A DNA stretch of 62,278 nt from Hyphomicrobiales bacterium. GTDB taxonomy: Bacteria; Pseudomonadota; Alphaproteobacteria; Rhizobiales; Beijerinckiaceae. Position 1 is the stretch's first letter. The number at the start of each line of letters is the position of its first letter. Location: the NCBI GenBank assembly GCA_947455025.1, contig CANGLU010000010.1, positions 1-62,278 on the forward strand, given 5' to 3'. The notes beneath the pieces are model-generated. The model saw only the letters and a program-made list of their open reading frames with translations. It was not told where the DNA came from and made no database searches. The position numbers were made by a program, and so were the translations under genes. Below, piece after piece: positions 46,859-55,168 of this stretch.

Positions 46859-47341
46859 ATGGTTTGGTTTGGTAAGAAAAATCCAAAGGGATTGCCTGCC
46901 GTCGGCGGGTTAGAAACATCGGCTTCGGTCAATAATGAGGCTCGGTACGATGAAGCTAAAGACGATGCGGTCGTAGCCGAGCTATCCTTTCCGCCCCGGA
47001 CTCCTATTCTTCACGTCGAGCCTGTGCCGGTTGGACAAACCATTATCGGGCCGGACGCCGAATTCAAAGGCTCGATTACGAGCAAGGGCGTTTGCCGAAT
47101 TATTGGCCGGATGGACGGAGACGTTACCGCGATCGAAGTGATCTTGGACCTTGGGTCGTCAATGGGTGGAAATATTCAGGCGAGCACAGCGCAAGTTCAG
47201 GGTAATTTGACGGGCAATATTTCGGCCGACAGCGTTTCGCTATTGGCTGACGCGCATGTCACGGGTGATATTTTATATGGTTCGATTTCAATGGAGCGCG
47301 GCGCGCATGTTGTGGGCAATTTGAAACCACAAAATCGGTAA
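46859..47341 (+). CDS. Bactofilin family cytoskeletal protein 1
   Basis: The 160-residue protein from the ATG at 46859 has a polar N-terminal tail (about 1-55) and the bactofilin beta-helix core (about 60-155). The core has short repeats such as GSITSKGVCRIIGRMDGDV, GNIQASTAQVQGNL and GDILYGSISMERGAHVVGNL. Bactofilins polymerise without nucleotides into filaments and sheets that shape stalks or localise cell-wall enzymes. A second bactofilin follows after 27 bp, probably in the same operon. Upstream start candidates beginning at 46823 extend only into a non-conserved leader. Confidence 0.9.
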   Translation: MVWFGKKNPKGLPAVGGLETSASVNNEARYDEAKDDAVVAELSFPPRTPILHVEPVPVGQTIIGPDAEFKGSITSKGVCRIIGRMDGDVTAIEVILDLGSSMGGNIQASTAQVQGNLTGNISADSVSLLADAHVTGDILYGSISMERGAHVVGNLKPQNR

Positions 47342-47368
47342 TCGAGAGAGCAGGCATAGGCTAATCCA

Positions 47369-47866
47369 ATGGAAAATTCCGGAAATAATTTCGTTGATGC
47401 CGAGGCTGAGATGCCGGATTTTAATGCGGCTATATTAGAGGCGCTGGCGGCATCGCATTTGCCCGTCGTCGCATCGAACCGGTTATCTCAAATTCCGACA
47501 CCGGCTTTGATTCCAGCCGAGCATTCAAAATTTTTTGAAAATTCCGGAATTACGGTCATCGGTCCCAGCGCCAATTTGGAAGGCCATGTGAACAGCGAAA
47601 GTGCATGTGTTATTTTTGGACGTGTGAATGGCAATATTACGGCACCGCGCATCGTTTTGGAAATTGGCTCTTACGTAGAAGGCAATCTGAATTCCCGTTC
47701 CGTCAAAATTTTGGGGACGTTGAACGGAAATATTATTTGCGATGAAGCGACGGTTTCGGCGAATGGAAAAATTCGAGGCAATATCGCTTATGAAACAATC
47801 GAGATGGATCGCGGGAGCGAGATTGTTGGTTCACTCTGGCTTAAGCCTAACCCGGTGAGTGCCTAA
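47369..47866 (+). CDS. Bactofilin family cytoskeletal protein 2
   Basis: The 165-residue protein has an N-terminal acidic tail (about 1-60) and a bactofilin core (about 65-160) with ITVIGPSANLEGHVNSESA, IFGRVNGNITAPRIVLEIG and GNIICDEATVSANGKIRGNI. The core resembles bactofilin 1 while the tails differ, so this is likely an old tandem duplication with separated roles. Co-transcribed bactofilins often co-assemble (for example BacA and BacB of Caulobacter). A small exported gene follows. Confidence 0.9.
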   Translation: MENSGNNFVDAEAEMPDFNAAILEALAASHLPVVASNRLSQIPTPALIPAEHSKFFENSGITVIGPSANLEGHVNSESACVIFGRVNGNITAPRIVLEIGSYVEGNLNSRSVKILGTLNGNIICDEATVSANGKIRGNIAYETIEMDRGSEIVGSLWLKPNPVSA

Positions 47867-48024
47867 GGCTATTTTATAGGTGTTTTTAAGCATTAGACGC
47901 CGCACGGACCATTGCGCCGAGCCCGGCATTTCCGTAATAATGAGAGTATTGGTTTTAACGCGACTCATCCGGAATGCGCCTAATTGCGCGGTGGAAGGGC
48001 TCACAACAGATAAATCGAGGCACC

Positions 48025-48459
48025 ATGTCAAAATTAGCTCCTGCTTTCGCTTTGGTCGTGATGGCCGGTCTTTCTTCGCCCGCATGGGCCGATTCATCGT
48101 GCGCGGCTGCCGCTGAGGCTTCAGCCAAAAATTACGAGCACGAACAGGGTATTATCTGGGGCAAAATGGGCGGTACCATTCGTGACTTCAAGCATGTTCA
48201 ACATGAGAATTCGTGGGAAAAGAAGTGCCTGCTCGATGTCAGTTTCAAGATTTCCCATCAAGATGAAATCGTGACGACGCGTTTTCTGGTTGATGCCCTT
48301 CAACGCAAGATTTACGCGACCTATTACGGCGTCGCCAAAAAGAGCAATGAAGACCAAGCCCGCGTGCTGACCTGCAATTATGGCTATAATTATGATGAAG
48401 CCAGCTATTGCAAGAGCGAGGCTGAATATGACGGTGTTGTTGCTACCATGGTAAAATAA
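48025..48459 (+). CDS. Exported protein of unknown function
   Basis: The 144-residue protein starts at the ATG at 48025 with a clear signal peptide (LAPAFALVVMAGLSSPAWA, then DSSCAAAAEAS). The mature part has several Cys and Tyr residues (KKCLLDVSFKI, VLTCNYGYNYDEASYC), compatible with disulfide bonds in the periplasm. I recognise no family. A perfect 10-bp terminator hairpin begins one base after its stop, so the transcript ends here. Confidence 0.8.
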   Translation: MSKLAPAFALVVMAGLSSPAWADSSCAAAAEASAKNYEHEQGIIWGKMGGTIRDFKHVQHENSWEKKCLLDVSFKISHQDEIVTTRFLVDALQRKIYATYYGVAKKSNEDQARVLTCNYGYNYDEASYCKSEAEYDGVVATMVK

Positions 48460-48460
48460 A

Positions 48461-48487
48461 AAACTCCCGCTTAATGAGCGGGAGTTT
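48461..48487 (+). terminator. Hairpin terminator after the exported gene
   Basis: The stem AAACTCCCGC/GCGGGAGTTT is perfect over 10 bp with a 7-base loop and a T tail of four, directly downstream of the stop at 48459. Confidence 0.8.
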
Positions 48488-48505
48488 TGAAGAGATTAGA
48501 AGATT

Positions 48506-48534
48506 AAAACCCGCTGCCCTTGGCTGCGGGTTTT
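48506..48534 (-). terminator. Hairpin terminator for the CAP gene
   Basis: The stem AAAACCCGC/GCGGGTTTT is perfect over 9 bp with an 11-base loop and overlaps the stop codon of the minus-strand CAP gene. It stands back to back with the terminator of the convergent gene. Confidence 0.7.
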
Positions 48535-49060
48535 AATTTGACGCCATTTTAGCGCCTGCGCCCGCGGCGTCCGACGTCAGATCGAGCGTCCAATAATTCC
48601 GGTAACGTGAATTAGGCGAGTCCGCCCGCGCCATGCCCATGCGCGTTGCATCCTTCATCAGCATGTTTTCTTTGTGATACGGCGAATTGATCCAGGCGTT
48701 AATGGCATCAACCGCCGAGTCGTGCGATGCGCCGACATTTTCAACAGCCGCTGAATTGGTGAATCCTGCGCCATTGATCCGGCTCGTGAAATCGCCCGAC
48801 ACTTCATGGGTCAAGGCATCGCGCGACGCCATGGCCATGGATTGATATTTGGCGACTTCGATCAGGTTGGCGTCGATGACGACAGGGCCAAGACCGTGGC
48901 TGGCGCGAAACTTATTCAATGCAGCCAAGCCTTCGGCTGACTGGTCGCGCACGGTGACATTCGCGCTCGACATTTTGGGTTGGCTTGTCGTGTTGCAGGC
49001 CGCAAGCGTGAGAGCAAGGGCTGTTGCAAGTCCAAGATGAAAAGATGAAAGGCGTGACAT
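48533..49060 (-). CDS. CAP (SCP/PR1) domain lipoprotein
   Basis: The 175-residue protein has a lipoprotein signal peptide with lipobox LAAC (LALTLAACNTTS), so it should be anchored to a membrane. The CAP domain (about 45-170) has LNKFRASHGLGPVVID, HEVSGDF and NVGASHDSAVDAINAW, with the family's His and Glu residues. The final SPYHKENMLMKDATRMGMAR matches the CAP C-terminal sequence. The role of bacterial CAP proteins is mostly unknown. Convergent with the exported gene before it. Confidence 0.9.
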   Translation of the reverse strand: MSRLSSFHLGLATALALTLAACNTTSQPKMSSANVTVRDQSAEGLAALNKFRASHGLGPVVIDANLIEVAKYQSMAMASRDALTHEVSGDFTSRINGAGFTNSAAVENVGASHDSAVDAINAWINSPYHKENMLMKDATRMGMARADSPNSRYRNYWTLDLTSDAAGAGAKMASN

Positions 49061-49226
49061 GGTGCAATCCTCAATCCAGACGATAGGTCGCCGGTTCGCG
49101 ACGTTTCCGTGCTTTCTATCTAGGTCGAAGCGGCCGATAAGAAAAGCGAATTCAAAGGAAAATCACGGCTATTTATAGGTTGTGTGGCCTTGATTGATGG
49201 TTCGTCCGTCTCGTTTGGATGGGCCA

Positions 49227-49718
49227 TCAAGCCTCGCTCCGTTTGAATTCAAGCTTTGGACGCCAAATGCCGAGCGCCGTTTGGGCCAGACAGAGCGCTA
49301 AAATGGCAAAAAGAACGGTCCATTCCGAAGCGATGGCTTGGGCGAGCAGGATGGCGGCGTGCTCAGGATTATGGCCTTCAGCGATTTGGGCAGCAAATCC
49401 GGCCGCCTCATGCGCTTTTGATTGCGTCACGGCGAGCGTGGATTCAAACATGGAGAGACCAAGGGCTGCCTTCGCCCATGCCCAACGCTTTTGCTGGTAT
49501 TGCCGATGAACGATCATCGCCACGAGCCCGGTGACAAGCGAGAGGGCGAGCGAGGGAACGAGAAGGTATCGGCAAATCAAGCTGATGACGTCCCGCATAT
49601 CGGCATATTGACCCGCGCTGGCCTGAGGCGCTTTCCACAGCACAAGACCATAGGCGATCAAGGCGCCCAACAGGCCGCAAGAGGAAACCGTGTGGAGGAA
49701 TTTGACGCTTTGCCGCAT
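49227..49718 (-). CDS. Small membrane protein, DUF2269-like
   Basis: The 163-residue protein from the ATG at 49718 has four hydrophobic helices (near residues 9-28, 47-70, 80-100 and 130-150). It has the layout of small DUF2269-type membrane proteins, with LHTVSSCGLLGALIAYG at the start and YLLVPSLALSLVTGLVA in the second half. An ATG at 49724 is also possible, and an open frame reaches to 49826. I cannot assign a function. The His-Thr near the first helix suggests cofactor contact, but no motif is definitive. Confidence 0.7.
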   Translation of the reverse strand: MRQSVKFLHTVSSCGLLGALIAYGLVLWKAPQASAGQYADMRDVISLICRYLLVPSLALSLVTGLVAMIVHRQYQQKRWAWAKAALGLSMFESTLAVTQSKAHEAAGFAAQIAEGHNPEHAAILLAQAIASEWTVLFAILALCLAQTALGIWRPKLEFKRSEA

Positions 49719-49960
49719 GTTCATCCCGAAGCCAGCATAAGGACTGATTGGAAATACGGTCGATCGCGTTAATTGGGTCAGGGATACCGGTGATAAAAAG
49801 CAGAAGAAACGTTTGCAGTTGCCCATGGCTTGGCCGCGCTGTGCGTTGTCGGCTTCGCATTTTAGCGATTGGCTTTATGAAATATTAACTTAAATTCTGG
49901 TTACTGATGACCCATTGAATGCGCATTGCCCATGTTCACGTGACTCTCTGGAGCATCCCC

Positions 49961-50218
49961 ATGAGCATATTGATCAGTTCGCGTGCCACATCGACGGCGG
50001 ACCAAAAACGAAAAGCGGCAAAACGCCCGACCGATGCCGATCATAAGGTCGATGGCTTTGCCATGCCCGAGCTTCTTATTTCGGATCCCGATGGTTCGGT
50101 TATTGTAACGGTCTCGGATGAGGGGCATCGTCTCGCGCAAGCGGAGCCGGACAAGACTAAGGGCAAGGACACGCCTCCCCAATCAACAACGGCCTTTCTC
50201 AATACCCGTCGAAGGTAG
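49961..50218 (+). CDS. Short protein of unknown function
   Basis: An 85-residue frame begins at the ATG at 49961, with GGAG eight bases upstream. The product is polar and Lys/Asp-rich, with PELLISDPDGSVIVTVSDE as the only structured-looking part. No signal peptide, no known domain. It could be real, as its composition is protein-like, but nothing outside the start signal supports it. Confidence 0.4.
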   Translation: MSILISSRATSTADQKRKAAKRPTDADHKVDGFAMPELLISDPDGSVIVTVSDEGHRLAQAEPDKTKGKDTPPQSTTAFLNTRRR

Positions 50219-50231
50219 TCTGCGGCTCTGG

Positions 50232-50819
50232 TTAGTCGAGCTTCATACGGGCTTTTAATTTGCTCAACGTCTTTTGATAGATCCCGCTGAAATCCAGGAT
50301 GAAGCAGGAATGGATATCCTCGCTCTTTCCGATTTCGGTGAGGCGCTGCAACACTTCAAAGGCGAGAACATCGCCGATCAGAGGATGCAGCGTGTTGTGG
50401 TTTTTATTGCCGACAATCAAGACATCGTTACGCGCCCAAATATTGATCGCGCTTGGTACCGTGCTTTTGACGCCGGGTTTTGCGGCTTTGAGATTGGCGG
50501 CGAGTTCGGAGGATCGGCCCATTTCGTCGGTAATTTGAAACCCGATCGCGCCGGCCATTTTAGGCGTCACGCCCATGCGAACCAGTTCGGCAGTGACGCA
50601 GATATTAACGACCCGCCTAAGCGTAAAAATTCGCGCGCTGCCTTTGCCGAGCGGCTTCATATCCGTCTCGCCCAGCGCAATGATCAAGGGCTCGCGACTG
50701 AGCCACGCTTTAAGAACCGTCGTGGAAAGATCAGCGGTGAAGGCCGCATCCCCAAGTAAGAATTGAGGCACGTCCAAGAACCCCTGGATTTGGGCGAGAT
50801 CTTGATGCGAATAGGTCAT
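50232..50819 (-). CDS. Protein with a MerR-like DNA-binding N-terminus, unknown
   Basis: The 195-residue protein has a region (about 25-90) that looks like a winged helix: TVLKAWLSREPLII, ARIFTLRRVVNICVTAEL and RMGVTPKMAGAIG follow a MerR-like pattern. The rest (about 95-195) is a mixed alpha/beta domain with NIWARNDVLIVGNKNHNT and IHSCFILDFSGIYQK, which I do not recognise. A TTGACA-16-TATCTT promoter faces it, with the -10 box 10 bases from the start codon. It borders directly on the left duplication copy, so its own promoter lies inside the duplicated segment. Regulatory role is inferred. Confidence 0.6.
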   Translation of the reverse strand: MTYSHQDLAQIQGFLDVPQFLLGDAAFTADLSTTVLKAWLSREPLIIALGETDMKPLGKGSARIFTLRRVVNICVTAELVRMGVTPKMAGAIGFQITDEMGRSSELAANLKAAKPGVKSTVPSAINIWARNDVLIVGNKNHNTLHPLIGDVLAFEVLQRLTEIGKSEDIHSCFILDFSGIYQKTLSKLKARMKLD

Positions 50820-50828
50820 GATGCCTAC

Positions 50829-50856
50829 AAGATACAGTTGTCACTTCCCCTGTCAA
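50829..50856 (-). promoter_or_regulatory. Sigma-70-type promoter for the minus-strand gene at 50819
   Basis: Read on the minus strand: TTGACA (50851-50856), a 16-base spacer, then TATCTT (50829-50834). The expected start point is about 3 bases from the ATG, giving an almost leaderless mRNA. The same sequence exists in the right copy (56590-56617), where no gene follows it. Confidence 0.5.
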
Positions 50857-50874
50857 TGTGGTTAACGCTTATGG

Positions 50875-50889
50875 TTAATGTCTTCTTAA
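50875..50889. promoter_or_regulatory. CtrA-like binding site, left copy
   Basis: TTAA-N7-TTAA occurs exactly (50875-50878 and 50886-50889). The preceding bases give ATGGTTAA (50871-50878), the complement of the CtrA half-site TTAACCAT. A further TTAA is at 50862. It lies about 170 bp upstream of the HTH gene. The identical site is in the right copy (56636-56650). Confidence 0.45.
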
Positions 50890-51059
50890 TGTGGATGAAG
50901 TGTGCACTATTGCAGCGATGCGGCAAGGGATGGCGCACCGCTGAGGGCACGCAACGGACGATTGTCTATCGGTTGTGTAACGGCCTTGGCGCAACGGGGT
51001 GGTGCGGGGTAGACTGGGTTTAAGATAAATAACGCAACGCCTGCCCGGATCCAGTCCCT

Positions 51060-51719
51060 ATGCAACGATTAAGCCTTCGCGAAGCCGCCCATTTGTCGGG
51101 GGCGAATAAGTCCACGATCCTGCGCGCGATCCAATCGGGTCGGCTCAAGGCGGAGCGGACGCCGAGCAATGAATGGTCGATTGAGGCTGAAGAACTAAGG
51201 CGCGTATACCCGCCGCTGAGCGAGGCTAGTGCGCCCGAGCAAACCTCTGATGGCAAACCCATCGAAGACCTGCCGATGCTAAACCTGAGCGCACCAGTGA
51301 CGCCACCCTTTGCCTATGTACCGGTGCCCGATGCGGTGGCGGAAGAGCTGAAATCGCTTGAGGAGCGTTGCGCAACCCTTGAAGCGGAGCAGGTGGTGCA
51401 GGCCAAAAAACTGGCCGAGATGACGGCGCAACGCGACAAGTGGAAGCAACGGTGCGACACGCTTTCTGCAACGCTGCGCGCACCGTCTAGACTGCCCGAT
51501 CCGCGCAAGCCTTCGGGCGGGGATGGGTTGGTGGCAATGTTTGTGAGCGTCGGCGCGTTTTGGCTGGCGGTCATGGCGGGCGCTGCTGCGGTAGTCGACA
51601 GCAATGAGAACCACGAGGCACCGATTGCGCTGGCACTGGCAGGAATTGGTGCAGCGGCTTGTATTTATTATCTTATTCGCAAAAGGCAGACGGAGAGCGC
51701 CACACTCTCTGACCTTTGA
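51060..51719 (+). CDS. HTH, coiled-coil, membrane protein, left paralogue
   Basis: The 219-residue protein has an excisionase/MerR-like helix-turn-helix at the N-terminus (about 1-50), with SLREAAHLSGANKSTILRAI as recognition unit and GRLKAERTPSNEWSIEAEEL as wing. A polar linker (about 51-90) leads to a coiled coil (about 92-135). Two hydrophobic segments near 157-180 and 188-206 end in YYLIRKRQ, so the C-terminus is membrane-embedded. Similar HTH-coiled-coil-membrane proteins occur on alphaproteobacterial plasmids and near mobile DNA, function unknown. It is nearly identical to the product at 56821 (six amino acid differences). Most nucleotide differences are synonymous. Confidence 0.85.
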   Translation: MQRLSLREAAHLSGANKSTILRAIQSGRLKAERTPSNEWSIEAEELRRVYPPLSEASAPEQTSDGKPIEDLPMLNLSAPVTPPFAYVPVPDAVAEELKSLEERCATLEAEQVVQAKKLAEMTAQRDKWKQRCDTLSATLRAPSRLPDPRKPSGGDGLVAMFVSVGAFWLAVMAGAAAVVDSNENHEAPIALALAGIGAAACIYYLIRKRQTESATLSDL

Positions 51720-51763
51720 GCTTAAACGCCTCCACTTAAGGCGGTTGGGCTAATGATAGAGCC

Positions 51764-53041
51764 TCACTCGCCTTCGGGGGAGCGCTTCTTAGGAATGATC
51801 GCCGCGCGGTGGATCATGTTCTGGCCAAAGCGATCGCGCAATTGGTCGAGCGTTCGTTCAAGGGCTGCCTCTTTGGGCGCGGTGGTATCGATGAGGTCGC
51901 CCAGATCCGCTTGAGTTGCCGGAACAATTTCCGAGACACCAATCCCGATAAGACGATACTTTTTTCCCTTTGGTTCTTTCGCGAGCAATTCGCGGCCGAC
52001 AGCGGCAATTCGGCTGGCGATTTGGGTGGGGGCGTTGAGAGCTCTTGATCGTGTGATCAATTTGAAATCGGATAATTTCAGCTTCAAGGTAATCGTCAAG
52101 CCGGCATAGTCCGAACGCCTTAACCGCAAAGCGACTTTCTCGCTGAGTTCTAAGAGGATTTGATCAAGCGCCTCGTGGTCTGAAATATCGGTGTTGAAGG
52201 TCGTTTCCGCCGAGACGCTTTTGCTATCGCCGTTCGGCGTCACCATGCGGTGATCTTCGCCGCGTGCGAGACGCGATAGTTTTAATCCTTCATCGCCAAA
52301 TAACCGCTCAAGGTCGCGCGGATCGCGTTGCTGCAAATCCGCAATCCGCTGGATGCCGTGCTGTTCCAAACGCTGTTGGAAAACCGGACCGATGCCCGGA
52401 ATGACGCGAACCGATTTAGGCGCCAGAAACTCGGCCACGCCGATTTTTCCAATCACGGCAAAGCCATTGGGCTTATCGAGTTCGGAGGCTACTTTGGCCA
52501 GAAATCGATTATAGGACAGCCCAATCGATACGGTGACGCCAACTTCTTTTTGCACGCGCTTGGCAAATTTGGCGAGCGACAGCGCTGGAGCTCCACCATG
52601 AACGACGGTGGTTCCGGTGAGATCAAGAAAGGCCTCGTCAATAGAGACAGATTTAACGATCGGTGTCAGATCATCCATCATGGACCTAATCGTTCGGCCT
52701 GCGGTCGAATATTTTTGCATATTGGGTCGGATGACCACCGCTTCCGGACAGAGTTTCAGGGCCTTGAACATCGGCATCGCCGAGCGGACCCCGAAGCGTC
52801 GGGCAACATAGCAGCAGGTTGAAACCACGCCGCGGGTGCCGCCGCCGACAATCACTGGTTTATCTGCTAAATCGGGATTGTCCCGCTTTTCGACCGAGGC
52901 GTAGAAGGCATCGCAATCGATATGGGCGATCGACAGGTCGTAGAGTTCCTCATGCGCGATGAGGCGAGGGGAGCTGCAAACCGCGCAGGTCCTCGCATCA
53001 ATACGCTGCTCCTCAAAGCAATCCCTACAGAATGATGGCAT
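51764..53041 (-). CDS. dinB: DNA polymerase IV
   Basis: The 425-residue Y-family polymerase has IAHIDCDAFYASVEKRDNP (about residues 38-56) with the first catalytic Asp, SVSIDEAFLDLTG (about 120) with the second catalytic pair, and the thumb and little-finger domains to the end. The N-terminus adds about 35 residues with CRDC and CAVC, a possible zinc ribbon that is also known in other Hyphomicrobiales DinB proteins but absent from E. coli DinB. It bypasses DNA lesions in an error-prone way. It is convergent with the left HTH paralogue. Confidence 0.94.
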   Translation of the reverse strand: MPSFCRDCFEEQRIDARTCAVCSSPRLIAHEELYDLSIAHIDCDAFYASVEKRDNPDLADKPVIVGGGTRGVVSTCCYVARRFGVRSAMPMFKALKLCPEAVVIRPNMQKYSTAGRTIRSMMDDLTPIVKSVSIDEAFLDLTGTTVVHGGAPALSLAKFAKRVQKEVGVTVSIGLSYNRFLAKVASELDKPNGFAVIGKIGVAEFLAPKSVRVIPGIGPVFQQRLEQHGIQRIADLQQRDPRDLERLFGDEGLKLSRLARGEDHRMVTPNGDSKSVSAETTFNTDISDHEALDQILLELSEKVALRLRRSDYAGLTITLKLKLSDFKLITRSRALNAPTQIASRIAAVGRELLAKEPKGKKYRLIGIGVSEIVPATQADLGDLIDTTAPKEAALERTLDQLRDRFGQNMIHRAAIIPKKRSPEGE

Positions 53042-53122
53042 CGAACTCGCCGATTAACTAAACTCGGCCATTCCATCGCATGCAGGGGTGATTTGGGCAA
53101 TGAGGTTCGCGGCCTGCCTTTT

Positions 53123-55021
53123 CTATGCCATCCCACGCAGAATGAGACGGTTCAACCGCGAGGCAAAAGCTGCAGGATCTTCGGGCACTTCGCCGTCGAT
53201 GATCTTGCTTTGATCCAGAAGGATAAACGCAATATCTTCTTGATCTTCACGCTTGGCTTTGGCCGCTGCTTTTAAAAGCGGGTGACGCAGATTGACTTCG
53301 AGCACTGGCTTTGCGCCGCTTCCCTTATTTTGACGCGCGAGCAGGCGTTCAAGCTCGCGGTCAAAGCCGAACCCATCGGCTACGAGGCAGGCGGCACTAT
53401 CGGTTAAGCGCGACGAGGCCCGGACATCAGACACAAGCTCTTTAAGGGTCACTTTCAGCGAGGCTAATGTGGCTTCCTCGACATCTTTGCCGTTTGTATC
53501 TTCCTTGTCTTTATCGGCTTCCGATTCAAGCAGCGGAATGAGGCTTAAATCAACATTGCCCTGACTGAGCGAGGTCAATTTTTTGCCTTCGAAATCCATC
53601 ATTGCTGACGTCCAGAACGCGTCCACATGATCGGTGAGCAAGAGGACTTCAACACCCCGCGCCTTTGCCGCTTCGAGCTTGGGATTGGCTTTAAGGCGCG
53701 CGATGCTTTCACCAACGAGATAATAGATTTCCGTTTGGTTTTCTTTGAAATCAGCGACATAGTCTTTTAGCGAACGAAGCGTTTCACCCTTCGTTGTGGT
53801 AAAGCGTATCAACGGCAATAATTCGTCTTTGCGCTCGCGGTCTTCATACAGACCTTCCTTAATCGTCGCGCCAAAGCTTTCCCAAATTTTGAGATAGTGT
53901 TCGGCGTCATTTTCCGCCGTCTTGGCGAATTCCGAAATCACCCGGCTGGTAATGGCTTTGCGAATATGGGCGAGCTGAACATTGTTTTGCAGCATTTCGC
54001 GCGAGATGTTCAGCGGCAAATCTTCACTGTCGACAATGCCGCTGACGAAGCGCAGATAATTGGGCAAAAGCGATGCGCTTTCAGAAATAAAGACGCGGCG
54101 GACATAAAGCTTTAAGCCGCTTTTAAAATTCGGATCATAAAGATCGAACGGCCGCGTGGTAGGCACAAACAGCATCACGGCATAGGATTGGCGGCCCTCC
54201 GCTTTATAATGCAACGTTAAAGCGGGTTCGTCATAGGCATTGCAGAGGGTACGATAGGCCTCTTTATAGTCCTCCGTTGTCAACTCAGATTTGGAGCGCT
54301 GCCATAGCGCGCTTGCTTTATTGATTTGGCGCGACCTATCAGCGTCGACTTGCAGCATGATCGGGAATTGGATGTGATCGGAATAGCGACCGACAATCCG
54401 CTCAATCTCGTCTTCTTCCAGATATTTTAGCGCATCGGGTTTGAGGTGCAGAAAAATGGCAGTGCCATGGGTAATCGCTTCTGCGCGTGCATCGTCGGCA
54501 GGTTCGACGGTAAATCCATCACCGCCCTTTGATGTCCAGATATTCGCCTCAGCTGCCCCAGCCCTGCGGCTGATGACTTCGATTTTATCGGCGACCATGA
54601 ACGCAGCATAAAAGCCGACGCCAAATTGGCCGATGAGCTGCCCACCCTCTTTGGTTTCTTTGGCCTCTTGGGCTTGCTTGATCCGCTCCATAAAGGCGCG
54701 CGTGCCAGAACGCGCAATGGTGCCTAGATTATCGATCATCTCTTGCTCGGTCATGCCGATGCCGTTATCGGCGATCGTCAACGTGCCGGCATCTTTGTTG
54801 GCCCGGATGGTGATGGCGAGTGCGCTGCCCTCCGCGATCAGATCGGGCTTGTCGAGCGCTTCATAACGGAGCTTGTCGCAGGCGTCGGAACTGTTTGAAA
54901 TCAATTCCCGCAAAAAGATATCGGTTTCGGAATAGATGGAATGGACCATAAGGTGAAGAAGTTGGGCAACCTCCGCCTGAAAGGAATGGCTTCCGGAAGT
55001 CGTCTTATTCGTCGCGTTCAT
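53123..55021 (-). CDS. htpG: Chaperone HtpG (Hsp90)
   Basis: The 632-residue protein has the GHKL ATPase domain with [18 protein letters not shown] and [20 protein letters not shown] (ATP-binding Asp and Gly), [18 protein letters not shown] as lid region, and the middle domain with the catalytic Arg in the segment after [10 protein letters not shown]. The C-terminal dimer domain follows. Length is normal for bacterial Hsp90. A heat-shock-like promoter is upstream. It folds client proteins in the cytoplasm under stress. Confidence 0.97.
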   Translation of the reverse strand: MNATNKTTSGSHSFQAEVAQLLHLMVHSIYSETDIFLRELISNSSDACDKLRYEALDKPDLIAEGSALAITIRANKDAGTLTIADNGIGMTEQEMIDNLGTIARSGTRAFMERIKQAQEAKETKEGGQLIGQFGVGFYAAFMVADKIEVISRRAGAAEANIWTSKGGDGFTVEPADDARAEAITHGTAIFLHLKPDALKYLEEDEIERIVGRYSDHIQFPIMLQVDADRSRQINKASALWQRSKSELTTEDYKEAYRTLCNAYDEPALTLHYKAEGRQSYAVMLFVPTTRPFDLYDPNFKSGLKLYVRRVFISESASLLPNYLRFVSGIVDSEDLPLNISREMLQNNVQLAHIRKAITSRVISEFAKTAENDAEHYLKIWESFGATIKEGLYEDRERKDELLPLIRFTTTKGETLRSLKDYVADFKENQTEIYYLVGESIARLKANPKLEAAKARGVEVLLLTDHVDAFWTSAMMDFEGKKLTSLSQGNVDLSLIPLLESEADKDKEDTNGKDVEEATLASLKVTLKELVSDVRASSRLTDSAACLVADGFGFDRELERLLARQNKGSGAKPVLEVNLRHPLLKAAAKAKREDQEDIAFILLDQSKIIDGEVPEDPAAFASRLNRLILRGMA

Positions 55022-55056
55022 GGCAAACCCTTTTTATTGGTACTAACACCGCGTCG

Positions 55057-55084
55057 ATATAGGTGAAATTTTAGGGTCTACAAG
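55057..55084 (-). promoter_or_regulatory. Possible sigma-32 promoter of htpG
   Basis: On the minus strand CTTGTAG (55078-55084) and CCTATAT (55057-55063) are separated by 14 bases and lie 36 bases upstream of the htpG start. This resembles the heat-shock form CTTG-N-CCATNT-like. The -10 match is partial. Confidence 0.35.
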
Positions 55085-55168
55085 GGATATTAAGATTTAA
55101 AATGCCGATTTAGGTCGGATCAACGGCAGGCTGAGGGTTATCGGGCCTAAATTCTGAAAGTCATCGTC

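Larger units (their letters stand above)
50824..51732. repeat. 909-bp direct duplication, left copy
   Basis: This segment returns at 56585-57493 in the same orientation, at a constant offset of 5761 bp, without gaps. I count 28 mismatches by eye, about 97% identity. It holds 236 bp of upstream sequence, a 219-codon gene and 13 bp past its stop. The flanks on both sides are unrelated. It begins 4 bp upstream of the minus-strand gene start at 50819. Confidence 0.95.

Noticed and set aside
47880-48116. Small plus-strand frame between bactofilin 2 and the exported gene
   Set aside because: It runs into the signal-peptide region of the next gene in another frame and shows no start signal.
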